A stretch of DNA of 64,000 nt from Nocardioidaceae bacterium SCSIO 66511. Its GTDB lineage: Bacteria; Actinomycetota; Actinomycetes; Propionibacteriales; Nocardioidaceae. The notes under the pieces were generated by a model. It had not been told where the DNA came from and did no database searches. It was given only the letters and a program-made list of their open reading frames with translations. Below are positions 8,009 to 15,521 of this stretch, piece after piece (positions within the stretch are counted from its first letter, which is position 1; each line of letters opens with the position of its first letter). Made by a program: the position numbers and the translations under genes. Location of the stretch: NCBI GenBank assembly GCA_023100825.1, contig CP095846.1, positions 3,534,001-3,598,000 of the forward strand, given 5' to 3'.

Positions 8009-8635
8009 ATGACACCCCAGAGTTGGGCGTACGCCGAGACGTACCTCGATGAGGACGAACACATCGCGGCCGCGCGCATCCGTGCCGCCGAGGTCGGCGT
8101 GAGCCCGATCGGGTCGGGCGGCGGCTCGGTCCTCACCTTCCTCGCCTCGCTCACCGGCGCGCAGTCCGTCGTCGAGATCGGCACCGGCACCGGCGTGTCG
8201 GGGCTTTGGCTGCTGCGCGGAATGCGCGCCGACGGCGTACTCACCTCCGTCGACATCGAGGCCGAGCACCAACGGCTGGCCCGAGAGGCGTTCACCGACG
8301 CGGGCATACCGTCCCAGCGGTACCGCCTCATCTCGGGCTCCGCGCTCGAGGTCCTCCCGCGGCTCACCGACGGCCACTACGACCTGATCTTCGTCGATGC
8401 CGCCAAGGCCGAGTACGTCGGCTACCTCGACGAGGCCTCCCGCCTCCTGCGTCCGGGGGGCGTCGTGGCGTTCGACAACGCCCTGTGGGGCGGTCGGGTC
8501 GCCGATACGGCACAACGTGACGCCGCTACGACCACGATTCGAGAGCTCGGCCGTACCGTCCGCGATGACGAGCGGTTCGTCTCGGTGCTCCTCCCGGTCA
8601 GCGACGGCCTGCTGGTCGCGCAGAAGGCCCACTGA
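8009..8635 (+). CDS. Class I SAM-dependent O-methyltransferase
   Basis: 208 residues of the methyltransferase 3 (catechol/caffeoyl-CoA OMT-like) family. SAM motif I is VVEIGTGTGVSGLWLL, the acidic residue follows in SVDIEAEHQ, and the metal/catalytic stretch is YDLIFVDAAKAEY with FDNALWGGRV. The ATG at 8009 lies 18 bases from the best ribosome site, AAGGAG at 7985-7990. An in-frame ATC at 7997 lies 6 bases from that site, so initiation four codons upstream is possible. Divergent from sigE as in mycobacteria. The methyl acceptor is unknown. Confidence 0.88.
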   Translation: MTPQSWAYAETYLDEDEHIAAARIRAAEVGVSPIGSGGGSVLTFLASLTGAQSVVEIGTGTGVSGLWLLRGMRADGVLTSVDIEAEHQRLAREAFTDAGIPSQRYRLISGSALEVLPRLTDGHYDLIFVDAAKAEYVGYLDEASRLLRPGGVVAFDNALWGGRVADTAQRDAATTTIRELGRTVRDDERFVSVLLPVSDGLLVAQKAH

Positions 8636-8666
8636 CGGCCGGTCACCCGCCTCGACGCGGTTCGCT

Positions 8667-9128
8667 CTAGCGGCGACGCCACCAGCGGCGCTTCGGCGGC
8701 GCGGCTTCGGCCGGCTCGTCGCGGCCGAGCTCGCGGGCGCGACGTAACTCCGCCCACCTGGCGACCATGTCGTCGACGTCGACGAGCGGTGCGATGACCT
8801 GCGGGATGCCCGAGGGGGCGGGCCGCAGACGGTCCTGTTTGACCCTCCGGTTGAAGTCGTCGAGCACCTCGCGCACCGTGTGCTCGCGGGGGATGTCGGC
8901 GAGCGACGCCGGGAACCCTTCGGCCTCTTTGCGCAACTGCACGGCGCTCGGGAGAACGGCCGACATGTCGAGCCGTTCGCGTTCGATCAGTCCCTTGACC
9001 CACCAGTCGGGGTCTTCGGTGCTGGTGAGGTTCAGCGGCTTGCCGGCGCCCGGCAGATCGTCGAACGCGCCCCGATTCTGCGCGGCTTGGATCTGTCGTT
9101 CGACGGCGTTCATACCCGGGTCGCTCAT
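8667..9128 (-). CDS. DUF1992 (DnaJ-homologue-C28-like) protein
   Basis: 153 residues. The N-terminal DUF1992 signature is clear: MNAVERQIQAAQNRGAFDDL, then PGAGKPLNL and DPDWWVKGLIERE. The family is named after a DnaJ-related eukaryotic protein, but function is unknown. The rest is helical, with a basic C-terminus ending KRRWWRRR that could bind membrane or nucleic acid. The ATG at 9128 gives the conserved beginning; the longer upstream frame is non-conserved Arg/Cys-rich sequence. Convergent with the methyltransferase gene. Confidence 0.85.
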   Translation of the reverse strand: MSDPGMNAVERQIQAAQNRGAFDDLPGAGKPLNLTSTEDPDWWVKGLIERERLDMSAVLPSAVQLRKEAEGFPASLADIPREHTVREVLDDFNRRVKQDRLRPAPSGIPQVIAPLVDVDDMVARWAELRRARELGRDEPAEAAPPKRRWWRRR

Positions 9129-9259
9129 GGTTTCCACCCCACATCGTCGGCACATCCAGCGTACGCGCGACGCCGCACCCTGCGACAGCGACGGTTCGAC
9201 CGGAGTACGAACGGGTAACTCCTGCACCGGAACCGATCGACCGCGACAAGGAGAGCGAC

Positions 9260-9889
9260 ATGAGACGTACAACCGCATTCGCGGCCGCGCTGGTCATGAC
9301 AGCAGGGCTGTCCACCGCCGCGCCCGCAGCGCAGGCCGACTCGCCTGCCCCGGTCATCACGGCCGTCGAGGCCGCCGCGGCGTGGCACGTCATCCCGTTC
9401 GAACACCAGTGGCAGGAGACGGGCTACTGGTGCGGTCCCGCCGCGACCCGGGTGGCGTTGACCGCCGTCGGCCAGTACCCGTCGCAGGCTGACCTCGCCG
9501 GCGAACTGCCGACCGACGAGGGTGGCACCGACCACATCAGCCAGGTCACCAATGTGCTCAACAACCACGGCGCCGGCAACTACGTGACGACCGAGATGCC
9601 GAATGACCCGCCGACGGCCGAGCAGGAGCAGAAGCTCTGGGACGACATCGTGCGAACCGTCGACCAGGACCGCGCCGTCGTCGCCAACATCGTCGCGCCC
9701 GCGGGTAACCACCCTCCGGGCTACCCGAACGAGACGATCTACCACTACGTCTCGATCGTCGGCTACAACCCGGACACCAGCCAGGTGTACGTCGCGGACT
9801 CAGCGCAGTTCAGCCAGGGTACGTACTGGCTGGACTTTCATCAGATGGCGACGCTCATCCCGCCGAAGGGCTACTCGGCACTCGCCTGA
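9260..9889 (+). CDS. Secreted C39-like papain-fold peptidase
   Basis: 209 residues. A Sec signal peptide (about 1-26, MRRTTAFAAALVMTAG...AAQA) precedes a C39-type domain. The likely catalytic Cys is in TGYWCGPAATR, the His in YHYVSIVGYN and the Asp in VYVADSA, in the right order and spacing for peptidase C39_2. No protease-processing or ABC partner is nearby, so it is probably an extracellular hydrolase and not a bacteriocin exporter domain. Ribosome site AAGGAGAG precedes the ATG at 9260. Target unknown. Confidence 0.8.
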   Translation: MRRTTAFAAALVMTAGLSTAAPAAQADSPAPVITAVEAAAAWHVIPFEHQWQETGYWCGPAATRVALTAVGQYPSQADLAGELPTDEGGTDHISQVTNVLNNHGAGNYVTTEMPNDPPTAEQEQKLWDDIVRTVDQDRAVVANIVAPAGNHPPGYPNETIYHYVSIVGYNPDTSQVYVADSAQFSQGTYWLDFHQMATLIPPKGYSALA

Positions 9890-9899
9890 ACCGGCCGGC

Positions 9900-10244
9900 T
9901 CAGGCCTCGTACGTCGCCGAGGGCGCAAATCCATCGCCGCCCTCGGCGACGGCGACGATCGTGCACTCCTCGATGGAGATCGGCGATGTTCCGACGATCA
10001 CCGAGCCCGGCGACTCGGCGGCCGTCTCCGAGAATGACTTCTGGAACGCTGCGCGGGCGGCGTCGGACTCGAAGACGTAGCAGCCCTCGAACCACTCGCC
10101 CTCTCGCGCCCGCCAGGTCTTGAACCGTAAACCGTCCATGCCGCTGAAGCGCTCGTGCGACGTGTCGCGTACGTAGGCGCGCAGACGGTCGAGCGTGTCG
10201 TCGGGCGCATCGGCAAGCGACCACCGAACATTCAGACCGTGCAC
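9900..10244 (-). CDS. Small YdhR/ABM-like dimeric alpha-beta barrel protein
   Basis: 114 residues from a GTG at 10244, four bases past the end of the upstream DUF3117 gene. The pattern VRWSLADAPDDTLDRLRAY, then FKTWRAREGEWFEGCYVFES and AARAAFQKSF, looks like a monooxygenase-type ferredoxin-like barrel (YdhR or antibiotic-biosynthesis monooxygenase). Family assignment rests on pattern only. An ATG at 10283 would give a longer form that overlaps the upstream gene and is less likely. Function unknown. Confidence 0.65.
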   Translation of the reverse strand: MHGLNVRWSLADAPDDTLDRLRAYVRDTSHERFSGMDGLRFKTWRAREGEWFEGCYVFESDAARAAFQKSFSETAAESPGSVIVGTSPISIEECTIVAVAEGGDGFAPSATYEA

Positions 10245-10248
10245 GGCG

Positions 10249-10413
10249 TCAGCCGATGCCCTGCAACAGTGTCCCGAGCTCACCGGCCTCGTCAGCGTTC
10301 AGCTCGACGACCAACCGGCCACCCCCTTCGAGCGGGACGCGCATGACGATTCCGCGTCCTTCCTTGGTGACCTCCATCGGGCCGTCTCCGGTCCGTGGCT
10401 TCATGGCCGCCAT
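10249..10413 (-). CDS. DUF3117 small conserved protein
   Basis: 54 residues, nearly all conserved family sequence: MAAMKPRTGDGPMEVTKEG, then GRGIVMRVPLEGGGRLVVEL. DUF3117 is an actinobacterial signature protein (mycobacterial Rv1211) of unknown function. The ATG at 10413 is preceded by GGAAGGGG at 7-8 bases. The longer open frame upstream is not conserved. Short spacing to the next gene suggests a two-gene operon. Confidence 0.92.
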   Translation of the reverse strand: MAAMKPRTGDGPMEVTKEGRGIVMRVPLEGGGRLVVELNADEAGELGTLLQGIG

Positions 10414-10593
10414 GCGGTTACCCCTTCCGTAGTGACACGCGGCTCCCGGCGACAGCGGCGGGAGATGTGCGAAATGCCTCACACCATTATTCCCTATGCC
10501 GCTTTCGGCGGGAAACACTGCCAGGACAGTTGGAGTCGCCTGCATGCGGCAGACTCTTCGACAGAGCCCCGGATGTCATGCCAAGGAGCGCAG

Positions 10594-11394
10594 ATGAGCG
10601 AAGTCGCCGACGCAGTCACCTATGACGTGAGCAGTCACGTCGCCACGATCACGCTGAATCGTCCCGATTCGATGAACAGCCTCACGGAGCAGTCAAGGGC
10701 AGAGCTCAAGGACGCGCTGCACCGGGCCTCGGCTGACTCCGAAGCGCGTGCCGTGGTGCTCACGGGCTCGGGTCGAGCGTTCTGCGTCGGGCAAGACCTC
10801 AACGAGCACGTCGCCCAGCTGCGCGATAAGCCGATCGAGGAGGTGTGGTCGGTCGTCGCGGCCGACTACGCACCCATGGCCACGGCTATCGCAACCATGC
10901 CAAAGCCGGTGATCGCTGCGATCAATGGCGTCGCGGCCGGCGCCGGGGCATCGCTCGCGTTCGCCGCCGACTTCCGGATACTCGCCGAGCCGGCCAGTTT
11001 CAACCTCGCATTCGCCAACATCGCGCTGTCGTGCGACACCGGCGCTTCCTGGACACTGCCCCGGCTGGTCGGCCACGCCAAGGCGACGGAGCTGCTGTTG
11101 ATGCCGCGTACCGTCGGCTCCGCCGAGGCGCTCTCCCTCGGCCTCGCCACTACGGTCGTTCCGGTCGACGAGCTCGACGCACACGTACGGGAGCTCGCGC
11201 TCAAGCTGGCCGCGGGTCCGACGCTCGCGTACGCCTCGATCAGGCGCGCGCTTGCGTACGCGGCGACGAACAGCCTGGTCGACGCACTCGAGTACGAAGG
11301 TCAGAAGATGGCGCTGACCGGCGCCTCGAACGACCATCGTGCCGCCGTCGCGGCGTTCCTCGCCAAGGAGACGCCGAACTTCGAGGGCCGCTGA
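10594..11394 (+). CDS. Enoyl-CoA hydratase/isomerase family protein
   Basis: 266-residue crotonase-fold enzyme. The oxyanion-hole segments are visible: VVLTGSGRAFCVGQDL (about 48-63) and AAINGVAAGAGASLAFAADF (about 108-127), with NIALSCDTGASWTLPRLVG downstream. The FCVGQDL variant resembles PaaG/EchA-type hydratases and isomerases. The ATG at 10594 has AAGGAG 6 bases upstream; the longer frame from 10195 is antisense to two other genes and is not used. The gene is divergent from DUF3117 and stands alone. Substrate not assignable. Confidence 0.9.
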   Translation: MSEVADAVTYDVSSHVATITLNRPDSMNSLTEQSRAELKDALHRASADSEARAVVLTGSGRAFCVGQDLNEHVAQLRDKPIEEVWSVVAADYAPMATAIATMPKPVIAAINGVAAGAGASLAFAADFRILAEPASFNLAFANIALSCDTGASWTLPRLVGHAKATELLLMPRTVGSAEALSLGLATTVVPVDELDAHVRELALKLAAGPTLAYASIRRALAYAATNSLVDALEYEGQKMALTGASNDHRAAVAAFLAKETPNFEGR

Positions 11395-11403
11395 CGCGCC
11401 GGA

Positions 11404-12159
11404 TCAGCGGCGACGGCCGCCGACCGCGCGCAGCAGACCGCGCGGGGCGACCTTGGTGAGGTAGCGCTTCTTCGGCGACCTACCGAGCTCGACGGTGACC
11501 GCCGCACCGCTTCGACGCTTGTTGAACCATTGCGTCATCGTGCCGTGGCATTTGCCGCCGCAGCTGAACGACTTGCGCGGTAAGTGCAGGTACCTCGACA
11601 ACCGCCGGGCGAGCTTCGAGGTCTTCGGACCCGATGAGTCGACACCGTGCAGCGGCTGGTGGAACGACACGACATAGCGAGGTTTCGTACGGCGCAGGAA
11701 ACGCATCATGACGCGAGTCTCGCGTTCGGACTTGGGTCGCGGTCCGGATTCGTAGGCTCCGTCGAGATCCTTCCACCGCACCGGATAGTTGCGGTTCAGG
11801 TCGACGCCGTGCGCGTTCTTGCGGTGGTGTCGCCGGGCGCCGTCCGGATTGTAGGTGGGAACGACCCAGAGGTTGACGCCACGGATCTTGCGACCGTTGC
11901 GCAGACTCCAGAGGATGCGCCGTGGCGCCAGCTCATTGCCGTGCATCGCCGCCATGGCCACGACGGTCCGCTTGGCCTTGGGATTGCCGAGCTGCCAGGC
12001 ACGGATGGGCTTGCCGTTGACGCTCTTGCCGATCACCTTGACTTTGACCACCGCGGGGTGAACCGGACCGCGAGTCCCTTCGTCTGCCGGCGCCGGAGCG
12101 CTCAGCGCCGTAGCAGCCAGTGCCATCACCGCTGTCGCCGTTGCCATTCGCCGAATCAT
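11404..12159 (-). CDS. Secreted M14-family zinc carboxypeptidase (murein peptide amidase-like)
   Basis: 251 residues with a signal peptide (about 1-26). Zinc ligands are in AMHGNELAPRR (His and Glu) and YVVSFHQPLHG (His). Substrate-binding NPDGARRHHR and DLNRNYP follow the usual M14 order, and the catalytic Glu is in VTVELGRS. Related small enzymes (MpaA-like) cleave gamma-D-Glu-diaminopimelate in peptidoglycan peptides, a reasonable guess here. ATG at 12159 with GGGAGGT at good spacing. It converges with the enoyl-CoA hydratase gene, 9 bp apart. Confidence 0.85.
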   Translation of the reverse strand: MIRRMATATAVMALAATALSAPAPADEGTRGPVHPAVVKVKVIGKSVNGKPIRAWQLGNPKAKRTVVAMAAMHGNELAPRRILWSLRNGRKIRGVNLWVVPTYNPDGARRHHRKNAHGVDLNRNYPVRWKDLDGAYESGPRPKSERETRVMMRFLRRTKPRYVVSFHQPLHGVDSSGPKTSKLARRLSRYLHLPRKSFSCGGKCHGTMTQWFNKRRSGAAVTVELGRSPKKRYLTKVAPRGLLRAVGGRRR

Positions 12160-12175
12160 CGGAACCTCCCGGTCA

Positions 12176-12517
12176 TCAGGTTTCTGGATGAGTGCGCCCG
12201 GTCGCCGTCGGGTCGTCCGGGTCGTGCTCTGCCGGCGCGTCGCCGGACAGCTCACGTACGGACAGCTCCGCTCCGAGTCGGGCCAGCAGCGCGTCGACCT
12301 CCTCGCGGCGATAGCCCCTGAAGCCGATCGTGAACTCGACGTCACGCAAGTCGTCGGCGCGTAGTGCCCGGTCGGCGGGTAGCGTGACATCACGGCGATC
12401 GTCGTACGTCTGCGCCATCGTCAGCCCGCCGCGGGAGGCGACGACGAACGTCGCCGCGAGCACGGCGGCGATGATGATGCACAGGAACCACGTCACGCAC
12501 CGATGGTGCCATGACAC
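12176..12517 (-). CDS. Small membrane protein with DivIVA-like segment
   Basis: 113 residues from a GTG at 12517, or about 106 from the GTG at 12496; neither has a strong ribosome site. One membrane helix (CIIIAAVLAATFVVA) is followed by a cytoplasmic region with RADDLRDVEFTIGFRGYRREEVDALLARL, which matches the actinobacterial DivIVA-domain pattern. Mycobacterial Rv1209 occupies the equivalent position. Its start lies only 12 bp from the divergent folP2-like gene, so they share a promoter region. A role in polar growth or wall synthesis is inference. Confidence 0.72.
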   Translation of the reverse strand: MSWHHRCVTWFLCIIIAAVLAATFVVASRGGLTMAQTYDDRRDVTLPADRALRADDLRDVEFTIGFRGYRREEVDALLARLGAELSVRELSGDAPAEHDPDDPTATGRTHPET

Positions 12518-12529
12518 TCAGGAGAACGG

Positions 12530-13393
12530 ATGGACCTGCGCGTAGGGAGTCTCGTCGTACGCCCAGGCGAGTACGCGGTGATGGCGATCATCAACCGGAC
12601 CCCGGACTCGTTCTACGACGCGGGCGCTACGTACGCATTCGACGCCGCGTTGGAGCGCGTCGACGAAGTGGTCGAGCAGGGCGCCGACATCATCGACATC
12701 GGCGGCGTCAAGGCCGGCTACGGCGACGAGGTCGACCCAACCGAGGAGCTTCGTCGTACGGCCGGCTTCGTCGAAGCCGTGCGTTCGCGGCATCCGGACC
12801 TGCCGATCAGCGTCGACACCTGGCGTGGCGACGTCGCGCACGTCCTGTGCGGGCTCGGCGCCGACCTGGTCAACGACACCTGGGCGGGCCACGATCTCGA
12901 GATAGCCGCCGTCGCCGCGGAGAACGACGCGGGACTCGTCTGCAGCCACACCGGCGGGCTCCCGCCTCGTACAGACCCGCACCGCGTTGCGTACGACGAC
13001 GTTGTTGCCGACGTCGTACACACGACGACCGCACTCGCCGAACGCGCGACCGAGCTCGGCGTCGATCCCGAGCGCATCCTGGTCGACCCGACCCATGACT
13101 TCGGCAAGAACACCAGACACAGCCTCGAACTCACCCGCCGTCTCGGTGAGCTCGTGGCGACCGACTGGCCGGTCCTCGTCGCGCTGTCGAACAAGGACTT
13201 CATCGGCGAGACCCTCGATGCTCCTCGCGACGGTCGGCTCGCGGGCACCATCGCCGCAACGGTCGTATCCGCCCTGGCGGGCGCCAGAGTGTTCCGTGCG
13301 CACGACGTACGCGAGACCCGGCAGGCGCTCGACATGGTCGCGTCGATCGCGGGCGACCGGCCGCCCGCGGTCGCCCGCCGCGCCCTCGCCTGA
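12530..13393 (+). CDS. folP2: FolP2-like dihydropteroate synthase paralogue
   Basis: 287-residue TIM barrel. The pterin-site motif reads MAIINRTPDSFYDAGATY, where true DHPS has a Val after Asn; the Arg and the following FYDAG match mycobacterial FolP2 (Rv1207), reported to lack DHPS activity. GADIIDIGGVKAGYG replaces the usual GADIIDVGGEST, and ISVDTWR replaces ISIDTY. Both changes affect substrate loops, so dihydropteroate synthesis is doubtful. The ATG at 12530 has AGGAGA 7 bases upstream. In mycobacteria the gene neighbours gpgS, which is not seen here. Confidence 0.82.
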   Translation: MDLRVGSLVVRPGEYAVMAIINRTPDSFYDAGATYAFDAALERVDEVVEQGADIIDIGGVKAGYGDEVDPTEELRRTAGFVEAVRSRHPDLPISVDTWRGDVAHVLCGLGADLVNDTWAGHDLEIAAVAAENDAGLVCSHTGGLPPRTDPHRVAYDDVVADVVHTTTALAERATELGVDPERILVDPTHDFGKNTRHSLELTRRLGELVATDWPVLVALSNKDFIGETLDAPRDGRLAGTIAATVVSALAGARVFRAHDVRETRQALDMVASIAGDRPPAVARRALA

Positions 13394-13404
13394 GCTCCGC
13401 GAAA

Positions 13405-13485
13405 TACCACGGGCCCATAGGAAACCCCGCCGCTACGTAGCAAGTTTGCTACCGAGCGGCGACGAATTGCTACGGGCCCGTGGTA
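13405..13485. terminator. Nested palindrome between convergent folP2 and LOG genes
   Basis: The outer arms 13405-13420 and 13470-13485 match at 15 of 16 positions (core TACCACGGGCCC). Inside, CGCCGCT (13428-13434) pairs with AGCGGCG (13455-13461), and GTAGCAA (13437-13443) faces TTGCTAC (13446-13452). The whole 113-bp gap folds into one long interrupted hairpin. Its position suggests a bidirectional terminator; the complexity also fits a palindromic mobile repeat. Confidence 0.72.
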
Positions 13486-13507
13486 ATCCACGTCCCGCCC
13501 GTACGCC

Positions 13508-14257
13508 CTACACCGCTGACGTGGTGAAGTGGCTCAGGGCATCGTCGACGTCGTCGGTGAGGTGGAACCGATCGAGGTCGGCCGGGGCGATCTTGCCGTC
13601 GGCGAGGACGGTGTCTCGTAGCCAGTCGATGAGGCCCGACCAGTACGCGGTGCCGAGGAGTACGACCGGGAACGACGTCACCTTCTGGGTCTGCGCGAGC
13701 GTGATCGCCTCGAACAGCTCGTCGAGCGTGCCGAGCCCTCCCGGCATCACGATGTAGCCCTGCGCGTACTTCACGAACATCGTCTTGCGGGCGAAGAAGT
13801 AGCGGAACGTGATGCCGACATCGACCCAGTCGTTCAGCCCCTGCTCGAACGGCAGCTCGATACCGAGTCCGACCGAGACTCCGCCTGCCTCGGACGCACC
13901 TTTGTTCGCCGCCTCCATCGCGCCCGGACCACCCCCGGTGATCACGGCGTACCCGGCCTCGACGAGCCCGCGACCTACCGCCTCGCCGAGTGCGTACGTC
14001 GGATCGTCGCGTTTCGTCCTCGCCGACCCGAACACCGATACGGCCGGGCCGAGCTCGGCCAACATGCCGAAGCCTTCGATGAACTCCGACTGGATACGGA
14101 GTACTCGCCACGGGTCCGTGTGCACCCAGTCGGTCGGTCCGCGCGAGTCGAGCAGCCGCTGGTCGGTCGTACCCGGTTCGACCTGCGCACGGCGCAGCCG
14201 CACCGGCCCGCGCTGATGCTCACGCGGCCGCTTCGGTCCCGGGTCGTGGTCTGTCAT
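13508..14257 (-). CDS. LOG-family protein (TIGR00730, cytokinin riboside phosphoribohydrolase-like)
   Basis: 249-residue Rossmann-fold protein. The two LOG signatures are present: GGGPGAMEAANKGA (about 110) and MPGGLGTLDELFEAITLAQ (about 172). LOG enzymes hydrolyse nucleoside 5-prime monophosphates to free base and ribose phosphate, releasing cytokinins in some bacteria. The N-terminal 60 residues are a longer extension than in minimal LOG proteins. Mycobacterial Rv1205 lies in the same place near dapE and folP2. The ATG at 14257 is used. Confidence 0.9.
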   Translation of the reverse strand: MTDHDPGPKRPREHQRGPVRLRRAQVEPGTTDQRLLDSRGPTDWVHTDPWRVLRIQSEFIEGFGMLAELGPAVSVFGSARTKRDDPTYALGEAVGRGLVEAGYAVITGGGPGAMEAANKGASEAGGVSVGLGIELPFEQGLNDWVDVGITFRYFFARKTMFVKYAQGYIVMPGGLGTLDELFEAITLAQTQKVTSFPVVLLGTAYWSGLIDWLRDTVLADGKIAPADLDRFHLTDDVDDALSHFTTSAV

Positions 14258-14312
14258 GACCGCAGGCTAACCGAGCATCCCGCACGAACTCGCCACCAAC
14301 CGGCGCGCGTTC

Positions 14313-15371
14313 TCAGCTGAGCCAGTCACGGAGTCGCGACTCGACCCGACGCAGGTGCTCGACGGGTACGCGTTCATCCTGCTTGTGCGCGAAGACGGGG
14401 TCACCCGGGCCGTAGTTGACTGCCGGGATGCCGAGTGCGGTGAACTGCGCGACGTCGGTCCAGCCGAACTTCGGGTTCGCCTCTCCCCCGACTGCCTCGA
14501 CGAACGCCGCGGCCGCCGGGCGGTCCAGGCCGGGCAGGGCACCTGGCGCAAGATCGGTCACCTCGAGCTCGAAACCGTCGAACACCTCGCGTACATGGGC
14601 GAGCGCTTCGTCGGCCGAACGGTCGGGTGCGAAGCGGTAGTTGACCGTCACCCGGGCTTCGTCCGGCACCACATTGCCCGCGACGCCCCCGCGTACTCCC
14701 ACCGCGTTGAGCCCTTCGCGGTACGTGAGGCCGTCGATGACGGGCGTACGCGGCTCGTAGTCGACCAGTCTGGCGAGGATCGGACTCGCGGCGTGGATCG
14801 CGTTCGAGCCCATCCACGAACGCGCACTGTGGGCGCGTACGCCGCGGGTGATGACCTCGACGCGCAACGTGCCCTGGCAGCCTGCCTCGACGACGGCGTT
14901 CGACGCCTCCATCAGGATCGCGAAATCGCCCGACAGCCAGTCGGGGTGCTCCCGCGCCAGACGGCCGAGCCCGTTGTACTTCGCCTCGATCTCCTCGGCC
15001 TCGTAGAAGACGTAGGTCACATCGCGCACCGGCTCCGGCACCGTGGCCGCCATCCGCAGCGCGATCGCGACGCCGCCCTTCATATCGCAAGCGCCGAGAC
15101 CATGCAGGAACCCACCGTCGAGCTGCGACGGCAGATTGTCGTTGACCGGCACCGTGTCGAGGTGTCCGGCGATCACCACGCGTTCGTCGCGGCCGAGGTC
15201 GGTGCGGGCCACCATCGTGTGCCCGTCGCGTACAAGAGACAGATGCGGCAACGGCGTCAGCGCTTGCTCGACCGCATCGGCGATCTCCGCCTCGTTACGA
15301 CTCACCGACTCGATGTCCACCAGGGCAGCGGTGAGCGAGACGACGTCGGTGTGCAGGTCGATCGAGGCCAT
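14313..15371 (-). CDS. dapE: Succinyl-diaminopimelate desuccinylase DapE
   Basis: 352-residue M20 metallohydrolase. Metal ligands and catalytic residues are in VIAGHLDTVPVNDN (His, Asp), GLGACDMKGG (Asp), FYEAEEIE (Glu pair) and ILMEASNAV. The dimerisation-domain loop is GVRAHSARSWMGSNAIH. It converts N-succinyl-LL-diaminopimelate to succinate and LL-diaminopimelate for lysine and peptidoglycan. I use the ATG at 15371 (MASIDLHTD); the open frame runs to 15899, but that extension is antisense to the histidine kinase. The other pathway enzymes, DapD and DapC, are at 20188 and 25746. Confidence 0.92.
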   Translation of the reverse strand: MASIDLHTDVVSLTAALVDIESVSRNEAEIADAVEQALTPLPHLSLVRDGHTMVARTDLGRDERVVIAGHLDTVPVNDNLPSQLDGGFLHGLGACDMKGGVAIALRMAATVPEPVRDVTYVFYEAEEIEAKYNGLGRLAREHPDWLSGDFAILMEASNAVVEAGCQGTLRVEVITRGVRAHSARSWMGSNAIHAASPILARLVDYEPRTPVIDGLTYREGLNAVGVRGGVAGNVVPDEARVTVNYRFAPDRSADEALAHVREVFDGFELEVTDLAPGALPGLDRPAAAAFVEAVGGEANPKFGWTDVAQFTALGIPAVNYGPGDPVFAHKQDERVPVEHLRRVESRLRDWLS

Positions 15372-15521
15372 GGCACATTTCATCATCTGGGGCGACGTAC
15401 TCCGCGCGGCGTACGCGATAGTGCACCTCCAGGCCGATGAAACTGCCGCACAGCTGAAATACCGTGACAGCGAAACCGGTCGTCGACGGGTAGACGACCG
15501 GTCCGAGCGAGGAGTCCACGC

